From Streptococcus suis (GTDB lineage Bacteria; Bacillota; Bacilli; Lactobacillales; Streptococcaceae): a stretch of DNA of 64,000 nucleotides. The notes beneath the pieces are model-generated. The model was not told the origin of the DNA, searched no databases, and saw only the letters and a program-made list of their open reading frames with translations. Below are positions 26,801 to 35,182 of the stretch, in pieces (the stretch's first letter is position 1; the number at the start of each line of letters is the position of its first letter). The stretch spans positions 1,674,001 through 1,738,000 of the forward strand of contig CP102145.1 in assembly GCA_024583055.1 (NCBI GenBank). The letters run 5' to 3'. Position numbers and translations under genes: made by a program.

Positions 26801-27073
26801 ACAGAAGAAATAGAGACGGAAGAAAGTGATGAAGAAATTATTTCTGAGGAAACTGAGGAAATTGACGAGTTTACAGAAGAATTAAAACGAAGAGCAGAAG
26901 AGTTTGGCATGGACTTCAAAACCTTTGAACAAAGTCTGGTCACACTCTCAGACCGTTACAGAGTTTCTTTTGAAGCTTTCGAATATGATGCAGCAAGCAA
27001 AGTTGTTCGACTTGTAGATAAGGATGGGGTCAAACGGACCATCTCCCTTCCAAGTTTAGAAGAACAAGTATAG
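23870..27073 (+). CDS. htpS: Pneumococcal-type histidine triad surface protein (HtpS/Pht)
   Basis: 1067 residues. An N-terminal signal with an LxxC-like motif (LGMSICSY) is followed by six HxxHxH triads at about residues 83, 203, 302, 428, 602 and 917 (for example HGDHFHY, HGSHFHF, HIDHIHI, HQDHYHY). Proline-rich linkers lie near 350-370 and 465-500, and an acidic Glu-rich segment near 980-1010. Pht proteins bind zinc at the surface, pass it to AdcAII and interfere with complement. Two copies of a GLKNWQI..DGYIF module lie in tandem near 665-750 and 762-850, the second more AT-rich. Co-transcribed with adcAII under AdcR. Confidence 0.93.
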   Translation: MKNKKLVGSVAALVLGMSICSYQLGRYQATEDSKNRVAYIEDSQTEKSMLAEQLTPEEVSAKENIDAEQIVVKITDQGYVTSHGDHFHYYNGKVPFDAIFSEELIMTDPAYVLQDSHIVNEVQDGYVIKVDGQYYLYLKDKKQQKNVRTKEEVQRQKGVSSSDKTYQEAGSGRTADGRYKTDDGYVFNPTDVIEDTGDGFIVPHGSHFHFIPKKDLSPSELQAAQAHIDGKSSNKGQSTKATYPSQGQTGSTSLSSHSGQDLNSLLAQLDATPLSQRHVEADGLVFDPRMISKKTAAGVIIPHGDHYHFIPYSQMSPLEAQIARMIGENSRAGSGHTATHPTRTDYPTGTTQPATPAKPPHQAQLSPAPKPGPTDSQATNQPFVTYLGRRIPAYGKGLDGKVYFTSDGYTFSKASITSVDDQGLIGSHGDHFHYIGFGELEDFEIKQVEEWVREKQGLTGNAKPANKPATPKPSQPTAPTLPVLPSQPALPEQPTQPSPVDTSVNKPVFDPQAVTGKQLEAGKVFYQVQLDGKSYRYSRDELDLMKISFAELRLMELDKDYRFDTAPQVAGDLAPAMHVSIDKIPMKGANATYDTGESFVIPHIDHIHILPYSWLSKEQIATIRYIMQHPEVRPAAWTTAGHGDDIMDPNALTPIANATDQAQRTGLKNWQIIHTAEEVAAARAQGRFATNDGYIFTPEDVLDPASFIFSDAFSLPRATGGSLRSITKKELSDKELAAVQALLDQRDAEILAKNVTPIEKREGLKNWQIVHSATELAEAKSAGKYTTKDGYIFDPADLLDPKVKIGTDNYRIPRVITDGYRRINKSDLNYLSELIPAEAMVAQREKSNSSSPSTPVPTETEASAGETTRPEQPQVAKETAEEIYNRVEAKKVVPFEALTYNAGYATEVRNGTLVIPHQDHYHYVSFKWFDQGSARSPEGYSLEDFLATVKYYMTNPQERPVSDDGWGVFTPNTPSESTEEIETEESDEEIISEETEEIDEFTEELKRRAEEFGMDFKTFEQSLVTLSDRYRVSFEAFEYDAASKVVRLVDKDGVKRTISLPSLEEQV

Positions 27074-27080
27074 TAAACAA

Positions 27081-27116
27081 AATACCTGTAGCGCTGAGCT
27101 CTGCAGGTATTTTTTA
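27081..27116 (+). terminator. Terminator after htpS
   Basis: Stem AATACCTG / CAGGTATT with an internal GTAG...CTG extension and a T run. Confidence 0.8.
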
Positions 27117-27139
27117 CAGAAAAACGATAAAGATTATCT

Positions 27140-27168
27140 TTGACTATTTGCTTTTTTTAGCGTAAAAT
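27140..27168 (+). promoter_or_regulatory. rpoE promoter
   Basis: TTGACT, a 17-bp spacer and TAAAAT, 30 bp before the rpoE start. Confidence 0.7.
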
Positions 27169-27198
27169 AGAAAGGAAAGACAAAAAAGGAGAAAAGCC

Positions 27199-27783
27199 TT
27201 GGAACTTAACGTATTTGCAGGACAAGAAAAAAGCGAACTTTCCATGATTGAAGTAGCTCGTGCTATTTTGGAAGAACGTGGACGTGACAATGAAATGTAC
27301 TTCAATGACTTGGTCAATGAAATTCAGAATTATTTAGAAAAATCAAACAGTGAGATTCGTGTAGCCTTGCCAACTTTCTATTCTGACTTGAATGTGGACG
27401 GTAGTTTCATTCCGCTAGGTGAAAACAAATGGGGTCTTCGTTCATGGTATGCCATCGATGAGATTGATGAGGAAGTTATTACTCTCGAAGAAGATGATGA
27501 AGATGCGCCAAAGCGTAAGAAAAAACGTGTCAATGCCTTCATGGATGGTGATGAGGATGCTATCGATTATGGCAACGATGATCCAGAAGATGAAGATAGT
27601 TACGAAGACAAGCCTGGTTCAGAATACGATGATGAAAATCCAGATGATGAGAAGGATGAAGTAGAATCATACGACTCAGAAATCAATGAAATTATCCTCG
27701 ATGATGAATTGACGGATGATGAAGAAGTTGATGTCGGTGAAGAAGATGACGACTATTCTGACGACGAGTCGACAGAAGACTAA
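27199..27783 (+). CDS. rpoE: DNA-directed RNA polymerase delta subunit
   Basis: 194 residues from a TTG start (AAAGGAG ribosome site 8 nt upstream), as is common for this gene. The N-terminal HARE-HTH domain (about 1-95, [35 protein letters not shown]) is followed by a very acidic, probably disordered C-terminus of nearly 100 residues rich in Asp and Glu. Delta raises RNA polymerase recycling and promoter selectivity in Firmicutes. It has its own promoter and lies directly upstream of pyrG, as in Bacillus. Confidence 0.95.
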   Translation: MELNVFAGQEKSELSMIEVARAILEERGRDNEMYFNDLVNEIQNYLEKSNSEIRVALPTFYSDLNVDGSFIPLGENKWGLRSWYAIDEIDEEVITLEEDDEDAPKRKKKRVNAFMDGDEDAIDYGNDDPEDEDSYEDKPGSEYDDENPDDEKDEVESYDSEINEIILDDELTDDEEVDVGEEDDDYSDDESTED

Positions 27784-27791
27784 GTTCAAGA

Positions 27792-27826
27792 TTGACAAAC
27801 GCATCGAATTGAGTTAGTATATTATC
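27792..27826 (+). promoter_or_regulatory. pyrG promoter with GGGC start
   Basis: TTGACA (27792-27797), a 17-bp spacer, TAGTAT (27815-27820), then 6 nt to GGGC at 27827. This spacing puts the first transcribed bases at GGGC, the initial sequence needed for CTP-sensitive reiterative initiation at pyrG in Gram-positives. Confidence 0.7.
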
Positions 27827-27882
27827 GGGCACCTCTTTTGAGGTCAGGGCTCCCTAGTTGATAGGGAGCTATTTTTGTTTTT
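27827..27882 (+). terminator. pyrG leader attenuator
   Basis: The leader begins GGGCACCTCTTTT and contains the hairpin GGCTCCCTA-gttga-TAGGGAGCT (27848-27870) followed by a long T-rich tail. The 5' arm is C/U-rich (CTCCCT), so a poly-G start made by slippage could pair with it and prevent termination when CTP is low. The mechanism is known for Bacillus pyrG; its action here is inferred. Confidence 0.75.
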
Positions 27883-27935
27883 TCTTCATGTTGCTTACCC
27901 CCTCCATGCGACATGAGCAGAGGAAAGGAGTTTGC

Positions 27936-29543
27936 ATGACAAAATATATTTTTGTAACTGGTGGTGTGGTTTCGTCGATTGGTAAGGGAATTGTGGCGGC
28001 AAGTCTGGGTCGTTTGTTGAAAAATCGTGGTCTCAAGGTGACCATTCAGAAATTTGACCCCTATATCAATATTGACCCAGGGACGATGAGCCCTTACCAA
28101 CATGGGGAAGTGTTTGTAACAGATGATGGTGCAGAAACAGACTTGGATTTGGGACATTATGAGCGGTTTATTGACATCAATCTTAATAAATATTCCAACG
28201 TGACAACAGGGAAAATTTACAGCGAAGTCCTTCGGAAAGAACGCAAGGGAGAGTACCTAGGAGCAACCGTTCAGGTTATTCCACATATTACGGATGCTTT
28301 GAAAGATAAAATTAAACGTGCTGCGCGTACTACAGATGCCGATGTGATTATTACAGAAGTCGGTGGAACTGTCGGTGATATTGAAAGTCTGCCTTTCCTT
28401 GAGGCTCTGCGTCAGATGAAAGCAGACGTGGGCGCGGACAATGTCATGTATATTCACACGACACTCTTGCCCTATCTCAAGGCGGCTGGGGAAATGAAAA
28501 CCAAGCCGACCCAACATTCGGTCAAAGAATTGCGCGGATTGGGCATTCAGCCCAACATGTTGGTCATTCGTACAGAAGCGCCAGCCGGCCAAGGGATTAA
28601 AAATAAATTGGCCCAGTTCTGCGATGTGGCACCGGAGGCGGTTATTGAGTCACTCGATGTGGAGCATCTTTATCAAATTCCGCTCAATTTACAGGCCCAG
28701 AATATGGACCAGATTGTCTGCGACCATTTGAAATTGGATACACCGCCAGCAGACATGACAGACTGGTCTGCCATGGTTGACAAGGTATTGAACCTCAAGA
28801 AAACAGTTAAGATTGCCCTTGTTGGAAAATACGTCGAGCTCCAAGATGCCTACATTTCAGTTGTAGAAGCCTTGAAACACTCTGGCTATGCCAACGATGC
28901 TGCGATTGAGTTGGATTGGGTCAATGCCAACGACCTGACAGCAGAAAATGTAGCTGACCGACTTGGACAAGCCCAGGGAATCATCGTACCTGGTGGCTTT
29001 GGTCAACGCGGTACCGAAGGAAAAATTCAAGCCATTCGCTATGCGCGTGAGAATGATGTGCCTATGTTAGGCGTCTGCTTGGGCATGCAGTTGACCTGTG
29101 TGGAATTTGCTCGCCACGTTCTTGGATTAGATGGAGCCAATAGTTTTGAGCTGGATCCTGAAACTAAGTATCCGATTATCGATATCATGCGTGATCAAAT
29201 TGGTGTTGAAGACTTAGGCGGAACGCTCCGTCTGGGACTCTATCCAAGCAAACTCAAACGTGGCTCAAAGGCTGCTGCAGCCTATGACAACCAAGAAGTT
29301 GTCCAGCGTCGCCACCGCCACCGCTACGAGTTTAACAATGACTTCCGTCAGCAATTTGAAGAAGCTGGTTTTGTCTTCTCTGGTGTATCGCCAGATAACC
29401 GCTTGGTTGAGATTGTTGAAATTCCTGAGAACAAGTTCTTTGTGGCCTGTCAGTATCACCCAGAACTCCAATCTCGTCCAAATCGTCCTGAAGGACTCTA
29501 TACTGCCTTTGTCACAGCTGCAGTTGAGAATGAAAGCAAATAA
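27936..29543 (+). CDS. pyrG: CTP synthase
   Basis: 535 residues, the standard length. An N-terminal amidoligase domain (1-265; [31 protein letters not shown]) uses ATP to activate UTP. A C-terminal glutaminase domain has Cys381 in GVCLGMQL and the His-Glu of [10 protein letters not shown]. It converts UTP and glutamine to CTP. ATG 27936 is chosen for AGGAAAGGAG just upstream. Expression is probably controlled by the leader attenuator. Confidence 0.97.
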   Translation: MTKYIFVTGGVVSSIGKGIVAASLGRLLKNRGLKVTIQKFDPYINIDPGTMSPYQHGEVFVTDDGAETDLDLGHYERFIDINLNKYSNVTTGKIYSEVLRKERKGEYLGATVQVIPHITDALKDKIKRAARTTDADVIITEVGGTVGDIESLPFLEALRQMKADVGADNVMYIHTTLLPYLKAAGEMKTKPTQHSVKELRGLGIQPNMLVIRTEAPAGQGIKNKLAQFCDVAPEAVIESLDVEHLYQIPLNLQAQNMDQIVCDHLKLDTPPADMTDWSAMVDKVLNLKKTVKIALVGKYVELQDAYISVVEALKHSGYANDAAIELDWVNANDLTAENVADRLGQAQGIIVPGGFGQRGTEGKIQAIRYARENDVPMLGVCLGMQLTCVEFARHVLGLDGANSFELDPETKYPIIDIMRDQIGVEDLGGTLRLGLYPSKLKRGSKAAAAYDNQEVVQRRHRHRYEFNNDFRQQFEEAGFVFSGVSPDNRLVEIVEIPENKFFVACQYHPELQSRPNRPEGLYTAFVTAAVENESK

Positions 29544-29566
29544 GTATTGACAAGCGCATTTGAGTT

Positions 29567-29594
29567 GAGCATCCTTTTAGGGTGCTCGTTTTTT
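29567..29594 (+). terminator. Terminator after pyrG
   Basis: GAGCATCC-tttta-GGGTGCTC (one G-T pair) with a T-rich tail. Confidence 0.8.
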
Positions 29595-29677
29595 ATGGGC
29601 AAGGCTTGACTAATTGGTGGATTCTGTTAAGCTTTTTAATATGTGTAATGGTGATCTAGGAAAAGGAGGGAGAAGAA

Positions 29678-31246
29678 GTGAGGAACCTTCATTTTATCGC
29701 GACATTGGTGGCGATTAGCTTGGTAGCAGGATTAAACGTGCTCTTTAACTACCAGATAGCAGGAATAACCGATAGTTTAACTAGTGGGGATAGGGCTGGT
29801 TTTATGGTACAGATTTGGCAGTTGCTTGCGATTTTATGCTTGATGCTGCTAGCAGAGTTTGTTCGTCAAGTCTGTAATCAGCAGTTTTTGAATAGGGTTG
29901 GCTACAAGATTCAGGCTACTCTAGTCAATCGTTTTTTGCAGGGGCACAGCTTGCTCAAGCAATCAGAAGTAGCGGAACGGGTTTCAGCTATTCATAATGA
30001 TAGCGAGATGGTCAAGGAACTCTACTATGATACCCTGTTTTCCCTCTATCAAGGAGTGGTGTCCTTCTTGTTTGCCTGTCTGGCTCTCTTTGGTTTGGAT
30101 AGCCAGGTATCCATAGCAATCCTGCTTTTGACCTTGGTACCGATTGGGCTACCCTATCTTTTTCAAAAGAGTCGGAAAAGGGTTCAGGAAGCCATCTCGC
30201 GGGAGAAGGCTGTCTATCAGATTCTGCTCAATGACCTCCTTTCAGGTCTAGCCATTATCAAAAATGCCAATCGTAACCAGTATTTTTCTGACAAGACAAA
30301 TCATCAATACAAACGAATCTATCAACTGGAGGACCGAAAGGCTTTTTTGTCAGCCTTGTTGAATGTCCTATCTGGTTTGTTCTTCTATCTATTGACGGTT
30401 CTGATTCTCTTTCTGGGAGGTCAAAGGATTTTGGCAGGGCAAATGACAGTAGGAGCCTTGGTGGCAATTTATAGTATTTCTTTAGAATTGACCATGCCGA
30501 TTAGCTTGATTGCATCGTCTATCGCGGATATGGCTTCTGTTCGCAATCTACGTGAGCAGCTCTTAAAACAGGAACCAGCTCTGCCTTTTTCCAAAAAAAC
30601 CAAAGACTCATTCACCTCTCTTCAGGTGTGCAATCTTTCTTTTTCTATAGAAGGAACTCCCCTGTTTTCGGGGTTGAGTCTAAACTTTGAGCCTGGGAAG
30701 AAGTATCTGATTCAGGGAGAGAGTGGCATAGGCAAATCGTCCTTAGCCTACCTCCTGATGGGACAAATGGGGCAAGGGAATGAAGGGGTCTATCTGAATG
30801 GGCGGTCTTTGAAGGAAGTGGGAGAAGAGGTGGTTCAATCCTATCTTGCCTTTCTGCCACAAAAAGTGAAACTCTTCCATGCCAGCATCTGGGAGAATAT
30901 TAGTTTGGGAAGGGATATTGACGAGTTGGAGGTTCTTACTTGGTTGCAGTTGGTAGGCTTGGGACAACGTTTTGCAAGTCGTCAGCAGTTGGAAAGTGAG
31001 CTATTTGATGCAGAATCAACTCTTTCAGGTGGGCAACAACAACGCTTGGCCTTGGTGCGGACTCTCTTGCTCCACAAACCTGTCTTGCTCCTAGATGAAT
31101 CCCTTTCAGGTTTAGATGATCGGACCTTTGCCATGGTGGAACAAGCCCTGCTTGACTTGGAGAGGACAACGGTCATTCATATTAGTCATCGTTCATATCA
31201 TGAGGCAGACTATGATCAGATAGTGGTACTGGAGAGAAGAAAGTAA
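29678..31246 (+). CDS. ABC transporter, fused permease/ATP-binding protein
   Basis: 522 residues from a GTG start behind GGAGGGAG. The N-terminal exporter-type membrane domain has about six helices (residues 5-290); the nucleotide-binding domain follows with Walker A GESGIGKSS, signature LSGGQQQR, Walker B VLLLDES and a final His in ISHRS. The catalytic Glu of DES is present. It resembles half-transporters of the peptide/lipid/bacteriocin export group; substrate unknown. Only one half-transporter gene is seen, so it should act as a homodimer. No partner genes flank it. Confidence 0.85.
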   Translation: MRNLHFIATLVAISLVAGLNVLFNYQIAGITDSLTSGDRAGFMVQIWQLLAILCLMLLAEFVRQVCNQQFLNRVGYKIQATLVNRFLQGHSLLKQSEVAERVSAIHNDSEMVKELYYDTLFSLYQGVVSFLFACLALFGLDSQVSIAILLLTLVPIGLPYLFQKSRKRVQEAISREKAVYQILLNDLLSGLAIIKNANRNQYFSDKTNHQYKRIYQLEDRKAFLSALLNVLSGLFFYLLTVLILFLGGQRILAGQMTVGALVAIYSISLELTMPISLIASSIADMASVRNLREQLLKQEPALPFSKKTKDSFTSLQVCNLSFSIEGTPLFSGLSLNFEPGKKYLIQGESGIGKSSLAYLLMGQMGQGNEGVYLNGRSLKEVGEEVVQSYLAFLPQKVKLFHASIWENISLGRDIDELEVLTWLQLVGLGQRFASRQQLESELFDAESTLSGGQQQRLALVRTLLLHKPVLLLDESLSGLDDRTFAMVEQALLDLERTTVIHISHRSYHEADYDQIVVLERRK

Positions 31247-31274
31247 TAAATATGAACTTTTTTTCAAAAAAGTG

Positions 31275-31303
31275 TTGACAAGGGTATTACCCCGTGATAT
31301 ACT
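31275..31303 (+). promoter_or_regulatory. tRNA-Leu promoter
   Basis: Consensus TTGACA, a 17-bp spacer and TATACT preceded by TGA (extended -10), 13 bp before the tRNA. Confidence 0.85.
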
Positions 31304-31316
31304 TATCTAGTGTTCA

Positions 31317-31402
31317 GCGGGGATGGCGGAATTGGCAGACGCGCAGGATTAAGGATCCTGTGACCGCTTTAGGTCGTGAGGGTTCAAGTCCCTCTCTCCG
31401 CA
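31317..31402 (+). tRNA. tRNA-Leu (anticodon AAG)
   Basis: An 86-nt cloverleaf: acceptor GCGGGGA/TCTCCGC, anticodon stem CAGGA/TCCTG with loop TTAAGGA (anticodon AAG), a long variable arm as expected for leucine, and T stem GAGGG/CCCTC. No encoded CCA follows the discriminator A. A34 may be deaminated to inosine. Confidence 0.95.
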
Positions 31403-31412
31403 TAGAACTTTC

Positions 31413-31437
31413 AGACTGGTTTAACCAGTCTTTTTTT
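31413..31437 (+). terminator. Terminator after tRNA-Leu
   Basis: AGACTGG-tttaa-CCAGTCT followed by seven T. Confidence 0.88.
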
Positions 31438-31562
31438 GTGCCTGAAAGTTATGTGAAAATTTTCTCATACGGATACAGTTTCAGCTAGCATTTTTTTGAG
31501 AATCGTGTTAAAATAAGAGGGTATGGGGGACGACTCCCAAAAAATATTAGGAGGCTCTTAGA

Positions 31563-32444
31563 ATGCCATTAGTTTCAGCAGAAAAATTTGTCCAAGCAGC
31601 GCGTGACAACGGTTATGCAGTTGGTGGATTTAACACAAACAACCTTGAGTGGACTCAAGCTATCTTGCGCGCAGCAGAAGCAAAACAAGCTCCAGTTCTT
31701 ATCCAAACTTCTATGGGTGCAGCTAAGTACATGGGTGGTTACAAAGTAGCTCGCAACTTGATCGCAAACTTGATCGAGTCAATGAACATCACAGTTCCAG
31801 TTGCTATTCACCTTGACCACGGTCACTACGAAGATGCACTTGAGTGTATCGAAGTTGGTTACACTTCTATCATGTTTGACGGCTCACACCTTCCAGTAGA
31901 AGAAAACCTTGCAAAAGCAAAAGAAGTTGTAGAATTGGCACACGCTAAAGGAATCTCAGTTGAAGCTGAAGTTGGTACTATCGGTGGTGAAGAAGACGGT
32001 ATCGTTGGTACTGGTGAATTGGCTCCAATCGAAGATGCAGTAGCAATGGTTGCAACTGGTATTGACTTCTTGGCAGCTGGTATCGGTAACATCCACGGAC
32101 CATACCCAGAAAACTGGGAAGGTCTTGACCTTGACCACTTGCGTAAATTGACAGAAGCTGTACCAGGTTTCCCAATCGTATTGCACGGTGGTTCAGGTAT
32201 TCCAGATGCACAAATCCAAGAAGCAATCAAATTGGGTGTTGCTAAAGTTAACGTTAACACTGAGTGCCAAATCGCATTTGCAAACGCAACTCGTAAGTTT
32301 GCAGCAGCTTATGAAGCAAACGAAGCAGAATACGACAAGAAAAAACTCTTTGACCCACGTAAATTCTTGGCTGACGGCGTAAAAGCTATCCAAGCATCTG
32401 TTGAAGAGCGAATCGACGTATTTGGTTCAGCAAACAAAGCTTAA
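31563..32444 (+). CDS. fba: Fructose-bisphosphate aldolase, class II
   Basis: 293 residues of the zinc-dependent aldolase family: DNGYAVGGFNTNNLEW at the N-terminus, zinc ligands in HLDHGHYEDALE (about 82-93), EAEVGTIGGEEDG, GNIHGPYP and LHGGSGIPD. It splits fructose-1,6-bisphosphate in glycolysis. Codon use is strongly biased towards AAC, GAC, CTT and GTT, as expected of a highly expressed gene. AGGAGG precedes ATG. An extended -10 TGTTAAAAT lies at 31506-31514. It is monocistronic, closed by a terminator. Confidence 0.97.
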   Translation: MPLVSAEKFVQAARDNGYAVGGFNTNNLEWTQAILRAAEAKQAPVLIQTSMGAAKYMGGYKVARNLIANLIESMNITVPVAIHLDHGHYEDALECIEVGYTSIMFDGSHLPVEENLAKAKEVVELAHAKGISVEAEVGTIGGEEDGIVGTGELAPIEDAVAMVATGIDFLAAGIGNIHGPYPENWEGLDLDHLRKLTEAVPGFPIVLHGGSGIPDAQIQEAIKLGVAKVNVNTECQIAFANATRKFAAAYEANEAEYDKKKLFDPRKFLADGVKAIQASVEERIDVFGSANKA

Positions 32445-32467
32445 TGTTATATAAGTAATGCTATCTA

Positions 32468-32491
32468 AACCAACCGCAAGGTTGGTTTTTT
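32468..32491 (+). terminator. Terminator after fba
   Basis: AACCAACC-gcaa-GGTTGGTT followed by T. Confidence 0.9.
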
Positions 32492-32492
32492 G

Positions 32493-32773
32493 AGTTTTAT
32501 CTAATCTACTGTTTCAAACAGTCCTATTCTGTGAAGCAATCTCTGATTGCGAACAAGGAAATCCGTTTTTTCAATGGCTTGTCCTTAGAAGATTTGAAAC
32601 AAGCTTGGTCAAATGTCAATTCTGTCTGATAGACAGGCTTCAATATTCTTGGAGAACTGTCGAAAGAAAAAAATAAAAATATTCCTTGCCAACTTCATTC
32701 TTTTCTGTTAGAATAGTATGGTATGTGGTGCTAGCACATCCGATATATTTGATCAAATGAGGAGGAAGATACA
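32493..32773 (+). other. fba-rpmB intergenic region with rpmB promoter and leader
   Basis: No intact gene. An open stretch up to TGA at 32627-32629 reads like a protein tail (QSLIANKEIRFF, then NGLSLEDLKQAW) and may be a coding remnant. A CTGTCT/AGACAG hairpin lies at 32622-32636. The rpmB promoter is TTGCCA (32686-32691), a 17-bp spacer and TGTTAGAAT (TAGAAT 32709-32714). The short leader contains the palindrome GTGCTAGCAC within ATGTG...CACAT. Confidence 0.5.
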
Positions 32774-32962
32774 ATGGCTAAAGTATGTTATTTCACTGGT
32801 CGTAAGACTGTATCAGGTAACAACCGTTCACACGCAATGAACCAAACTAAACGCGCAGTTAAACCAAACCTTCAAAAAGTTACTGTTTTGATTGACGGTA
32901 AACCTAAAAAAGTTTGGGCTTCAGCTCGTGCCCTTAAATCAGGTAAAGTAGAACGCGTTTAA
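32774..32962 (+). CDS. rpmB: 50S ribosomal protein L28
   Basis: 62 residues: [20 protein letters not shown] and a basic body ending [12 protein letters not shown], the L28 family pattern. A strong GAGGAGG ribosome site precedes ATG. It is monocistronic between its own promoter and a terminator. Confidence 0.97.
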   Translation: MAKVCYFTGRKTVSGNNRSHAMNQTKRAVKPNLQKVTVLIDGKPKKVWASARALKSGKVERV

Positions 32963-32964
32963 GA

Positions 32965-32990
32965 AATGACCCTTTTGGGTTATTTTTTTT
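32965..32990 (+). terminator. Terminator after rpmB
   Basis: AATGACCC-tttt-GGGTTATT plus T run, 2 bp after the stop. Confidence 0.88.
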
Positions 32991-33093
32991 GCCAAAGAAA
33001 CCTAGTCTTCCGTCTGCTGTCACAAGCTTGTTTTTTACAGAATGGCTAAAGTATGGTAAAATGGAGTGATAAAACTATTTGAGGTAAAGTAAT

Positions 33094-33459
33094 ATGACTG
33101 TTAAAATCAATACAAAAGACGGCCAAATTGAATTGACTGACGACGTGATTGCCACAGTTGTCGGTGGAGCTACGACCGAGATTTTTGGTGTGGTCGGCAT
33201 GGCTAGCAAATCTGCCATCAAAGACAATTTCCAGGCTCTTTTGAGAAAGGAAAACTATGCCAAGGGTGTTGTCATCAAGACCTTGGAAGATGGTCGTATT
33301 GCAGTTGATGTCTACACTGTTATGAGCTACGGTGTAAAAATCAGTGAAGTATCTCGCAATATCCAAGAACGTGTCAAGTTCAACTTGGAAAATCAACTGG
33401 GTATCTCTGTGGATGCCGTTAATGTTTTCATCCAAAATATTAAAGTCGTAGGAGAATAA
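33094..33459 (+). CDS. Asp23/Gls24 family protein (YloU-like)
   Basis: 121 residues of the DUF322/Asp23 fold (ELTDDVIATVVGGATTEIFG at the N-terminus, VDVYTVMSYGVKISEVSRNI centrally). Family members are linked to envelope stress and fatty-acid metabolism. It lies 2 bp before fakA, the conserved yloU-yloV order in Firmicutes, so it probably works with the fatty-acid kinase. A paralogue is present at 52753. Confidence 0.88.
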   Translation: MTVKINTKDGQIELTDDVIATVVGGATTEIFGVVGMASKSAIKDNFQALLRKENYAKGVVIKTLEDGRIAVDVYTVMSYGVKISEVSRNIQERVKFNLENQLGISVDAVNVFIQNIKVVGE

Positions 33460-33461
33460 TT

Positions 33462-35126
33462 GTGTCTAAAATTACTACTAGTTTATTTCAAGAAATGGTG
33501 CAGGCAGCATCTACTCGATTGAATAAACAAGCTGAATATGTAAACTCATTAAACGTATTTCCAGTACCAGATGGCGATACTGGAACCAACATGGGAATGA
33601 CCATCACCAATGGTGCCAAAGAAGTGGCAGACAAGCCAGCAAACACAGTTGGTGAAGTCGCTCAAATCTTGTCAAAAGGTTTGCTTATGGGTGCTCGCGG
33701 GAACTCTGGTGTGATTACGTCACAATTGTTCCGTGGTTTCGGTCAGTCTGTCAAGGGCAAGGATGAATTGGACGGTAAAGACTTGGCACAGGCCTTTCAA
33801 CATGGTGTAGAAGTGGCTTATAAGGCCGTTATGAAGCCGGTTGAGGGGACCATCTTGACTGTTTCTCGTGGAGCTGCAACAGCGGCCCTTAAAAAAGCAG
33901 AAGAAACAGATGATGCCATTGAAGTCATGCGTGCAACCCTTGAAGGTGCCAACCGTGCCCTCAAGAAAACACCTGATATGCTTCCAGTCTTGAAAGAAGT
34001 TGGGGTTGTTGACTCTGGTGGTCAAGGTCTTGTTTATATCTACGAAGGTTTCTTGTCAGCTTTGACGGGTGAATACATTGCTTCTGAGGATTTTGAAGCA
34101 ACTCCAGCAGTCATGACAGAAATGATTAATGCAGAACACCACAAGTCAGTTGCTGGTCATGTAGCGACTGAGGACATTACCTTTGGTTACTGTACGGAAA
34201 TCATGGTTGCCCTTCGCCAAGGTCCTACTTATGTGAAAGACTTTGATTATGAAGAATTCCGTAACTACCTTAATGACCTTGGGGATTCTCTCCTAGTTGT
34301 CAACGATGATGAAATTGTAAAAGTTCACGTCCATACAGAAGATCCAGGCTTGGTTATGCAAGCAGGTCTCCAATATGGTAGCTTGGTCAAGGTAAAAGTG
34401 GACAATATGCGTGAGCAACATGAAGCGCAGGTTGAAAAAGAAGAAGCTTTCCAAAAACCGGCTGAACAAAAAGAATACGGCATTATTGCCGTTGCAGCTG
34501 GAGAAGGATTGACAGAAATCTTCAAATCACAAGGAGTTGACTATGTGATTTCAGGTGGTCAGACCATGAACCCTTCAACAGAGGATTTTGTCAATGCTAT
34601 TGAATTGGTCAATGCTCGCAATGTCATCTTGTTGCCAAACAACAAGAACATCTTGATGGCGGCTCAGACTGCAGCAGAAGTTGCTGAAGTGGCGGTTAAG
34701 GTTGTAGAAACCAAGACTCTACCACAAGGCTTCACTAGCTTGCTTGCCTTTGATCCAAGTCGTGATTTGGAAAGCAACTTTGAAGCCATGACAGCATCGC
34801 TTGCAGAAGTGAAAAGTGGTAGCGTGACAACTGCGGTCCGTGATACAACCATTGATGGTCTTGAAATCCATGAGAATGATAACCTTGGTATGGTTGATGG
34901 CAAGATTGTGGTTTCTAATCCAGATATGATGGAGACGCTTGTTGCTACCTTTGATAAAATGTTGGATGAAGATAGTGAAATCGTGACTATTTATATTGGT
35001 GAGGATGGTGACGAGGATACAGCACAAGCCCTTGCTGACCAATTGGAAGAGAAATTTGAAGATGTCGAGGTTGAAATCCATCAAGGAAACCAACCAGTCT
35101 ATCCATATCTATTTAGTGTAGAATAA
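33462..35126 (+). CDS. fakA: Fatty acid kinase catalytic subunit FakA (DAK2/YloV)
   Basis: 554 residues from GTG. The N-terminal DhaL/DAK2 domain (about 10-200) shows NVFPVPDGDTGTNMGMT, with Asp residues for ATP-Mg binding, and LLMGARGNSGVI. The middle and C-terminal domains are those of FakA (CTEIMVALRQGP; IISGGQ-like VISGGQTMNPSTEDF). With a FakB carrier it phosphorylates exogenous fatty acids for phospholipid synthesis. No fakB is next to it. It is coupled to the Asp23-like gene upstream. Confidence 0.9.
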   Translation: MSKITTSLFQEMVQAASTRLNKQAEYVNSLNVFPVPDGDTGTNMGMTITNGAKEVADKPANTVGEVAQILSKGLLMGARGNSGVITSQLFRGFGQSVKGKDELDGKDLAQAFQHGVEVAYKAVMKPVEGTILTVSRGAATAALKKAEETDDAIEVMRATLEGANRALKKTPDMLPVLKEVGVVDSGGQGLVYIYEGFLSALTGEYIASEDFEATPAVMTEMINAEHHKSVAGHVATEDITFGYCTEIMVALRQGPTYVKDFDYEEFRNYLNDLGDSLLVVNDDEIVKVHVHTEDPGLVMQAGLQYGSLVKVKVDNMREQHEAQVEKEEAFQKPAEQKEYGIIAVAAGEGLTEIFKSQGVDYVISGGQTMNPSTEDFVNAIELVNARNVILLPNNKNILMAAQTAAEVAEVAVKVVETKTLPQGFTSLLAFDPSRDLESNFEAMTASLAEVKSGSVTTAVRDTTIDGLEIHENDNLGMVDGKIVVSNPDMMETLVATFDKMLDEDSEIVTIYIGEDGDEDTAQALADQLEEKFEDVEVEIHQGNQPVYPYLFSVE

Positions 35127-35134
35127 TCCATGAG

Positions 35135-35160
35135 AAGAGCAGTCTGACTGTTCTTTTCTT
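35135..35160 (+). terminator. Terminator after fakA
   Basis: AAGAGCAG-tctga-CTGTTCTT (one G-T pair) followed by TTCTT. Confidence 0.65.
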
Positions 35161-35182
35161 GTGTATTTTGTGGATGTTTTTC

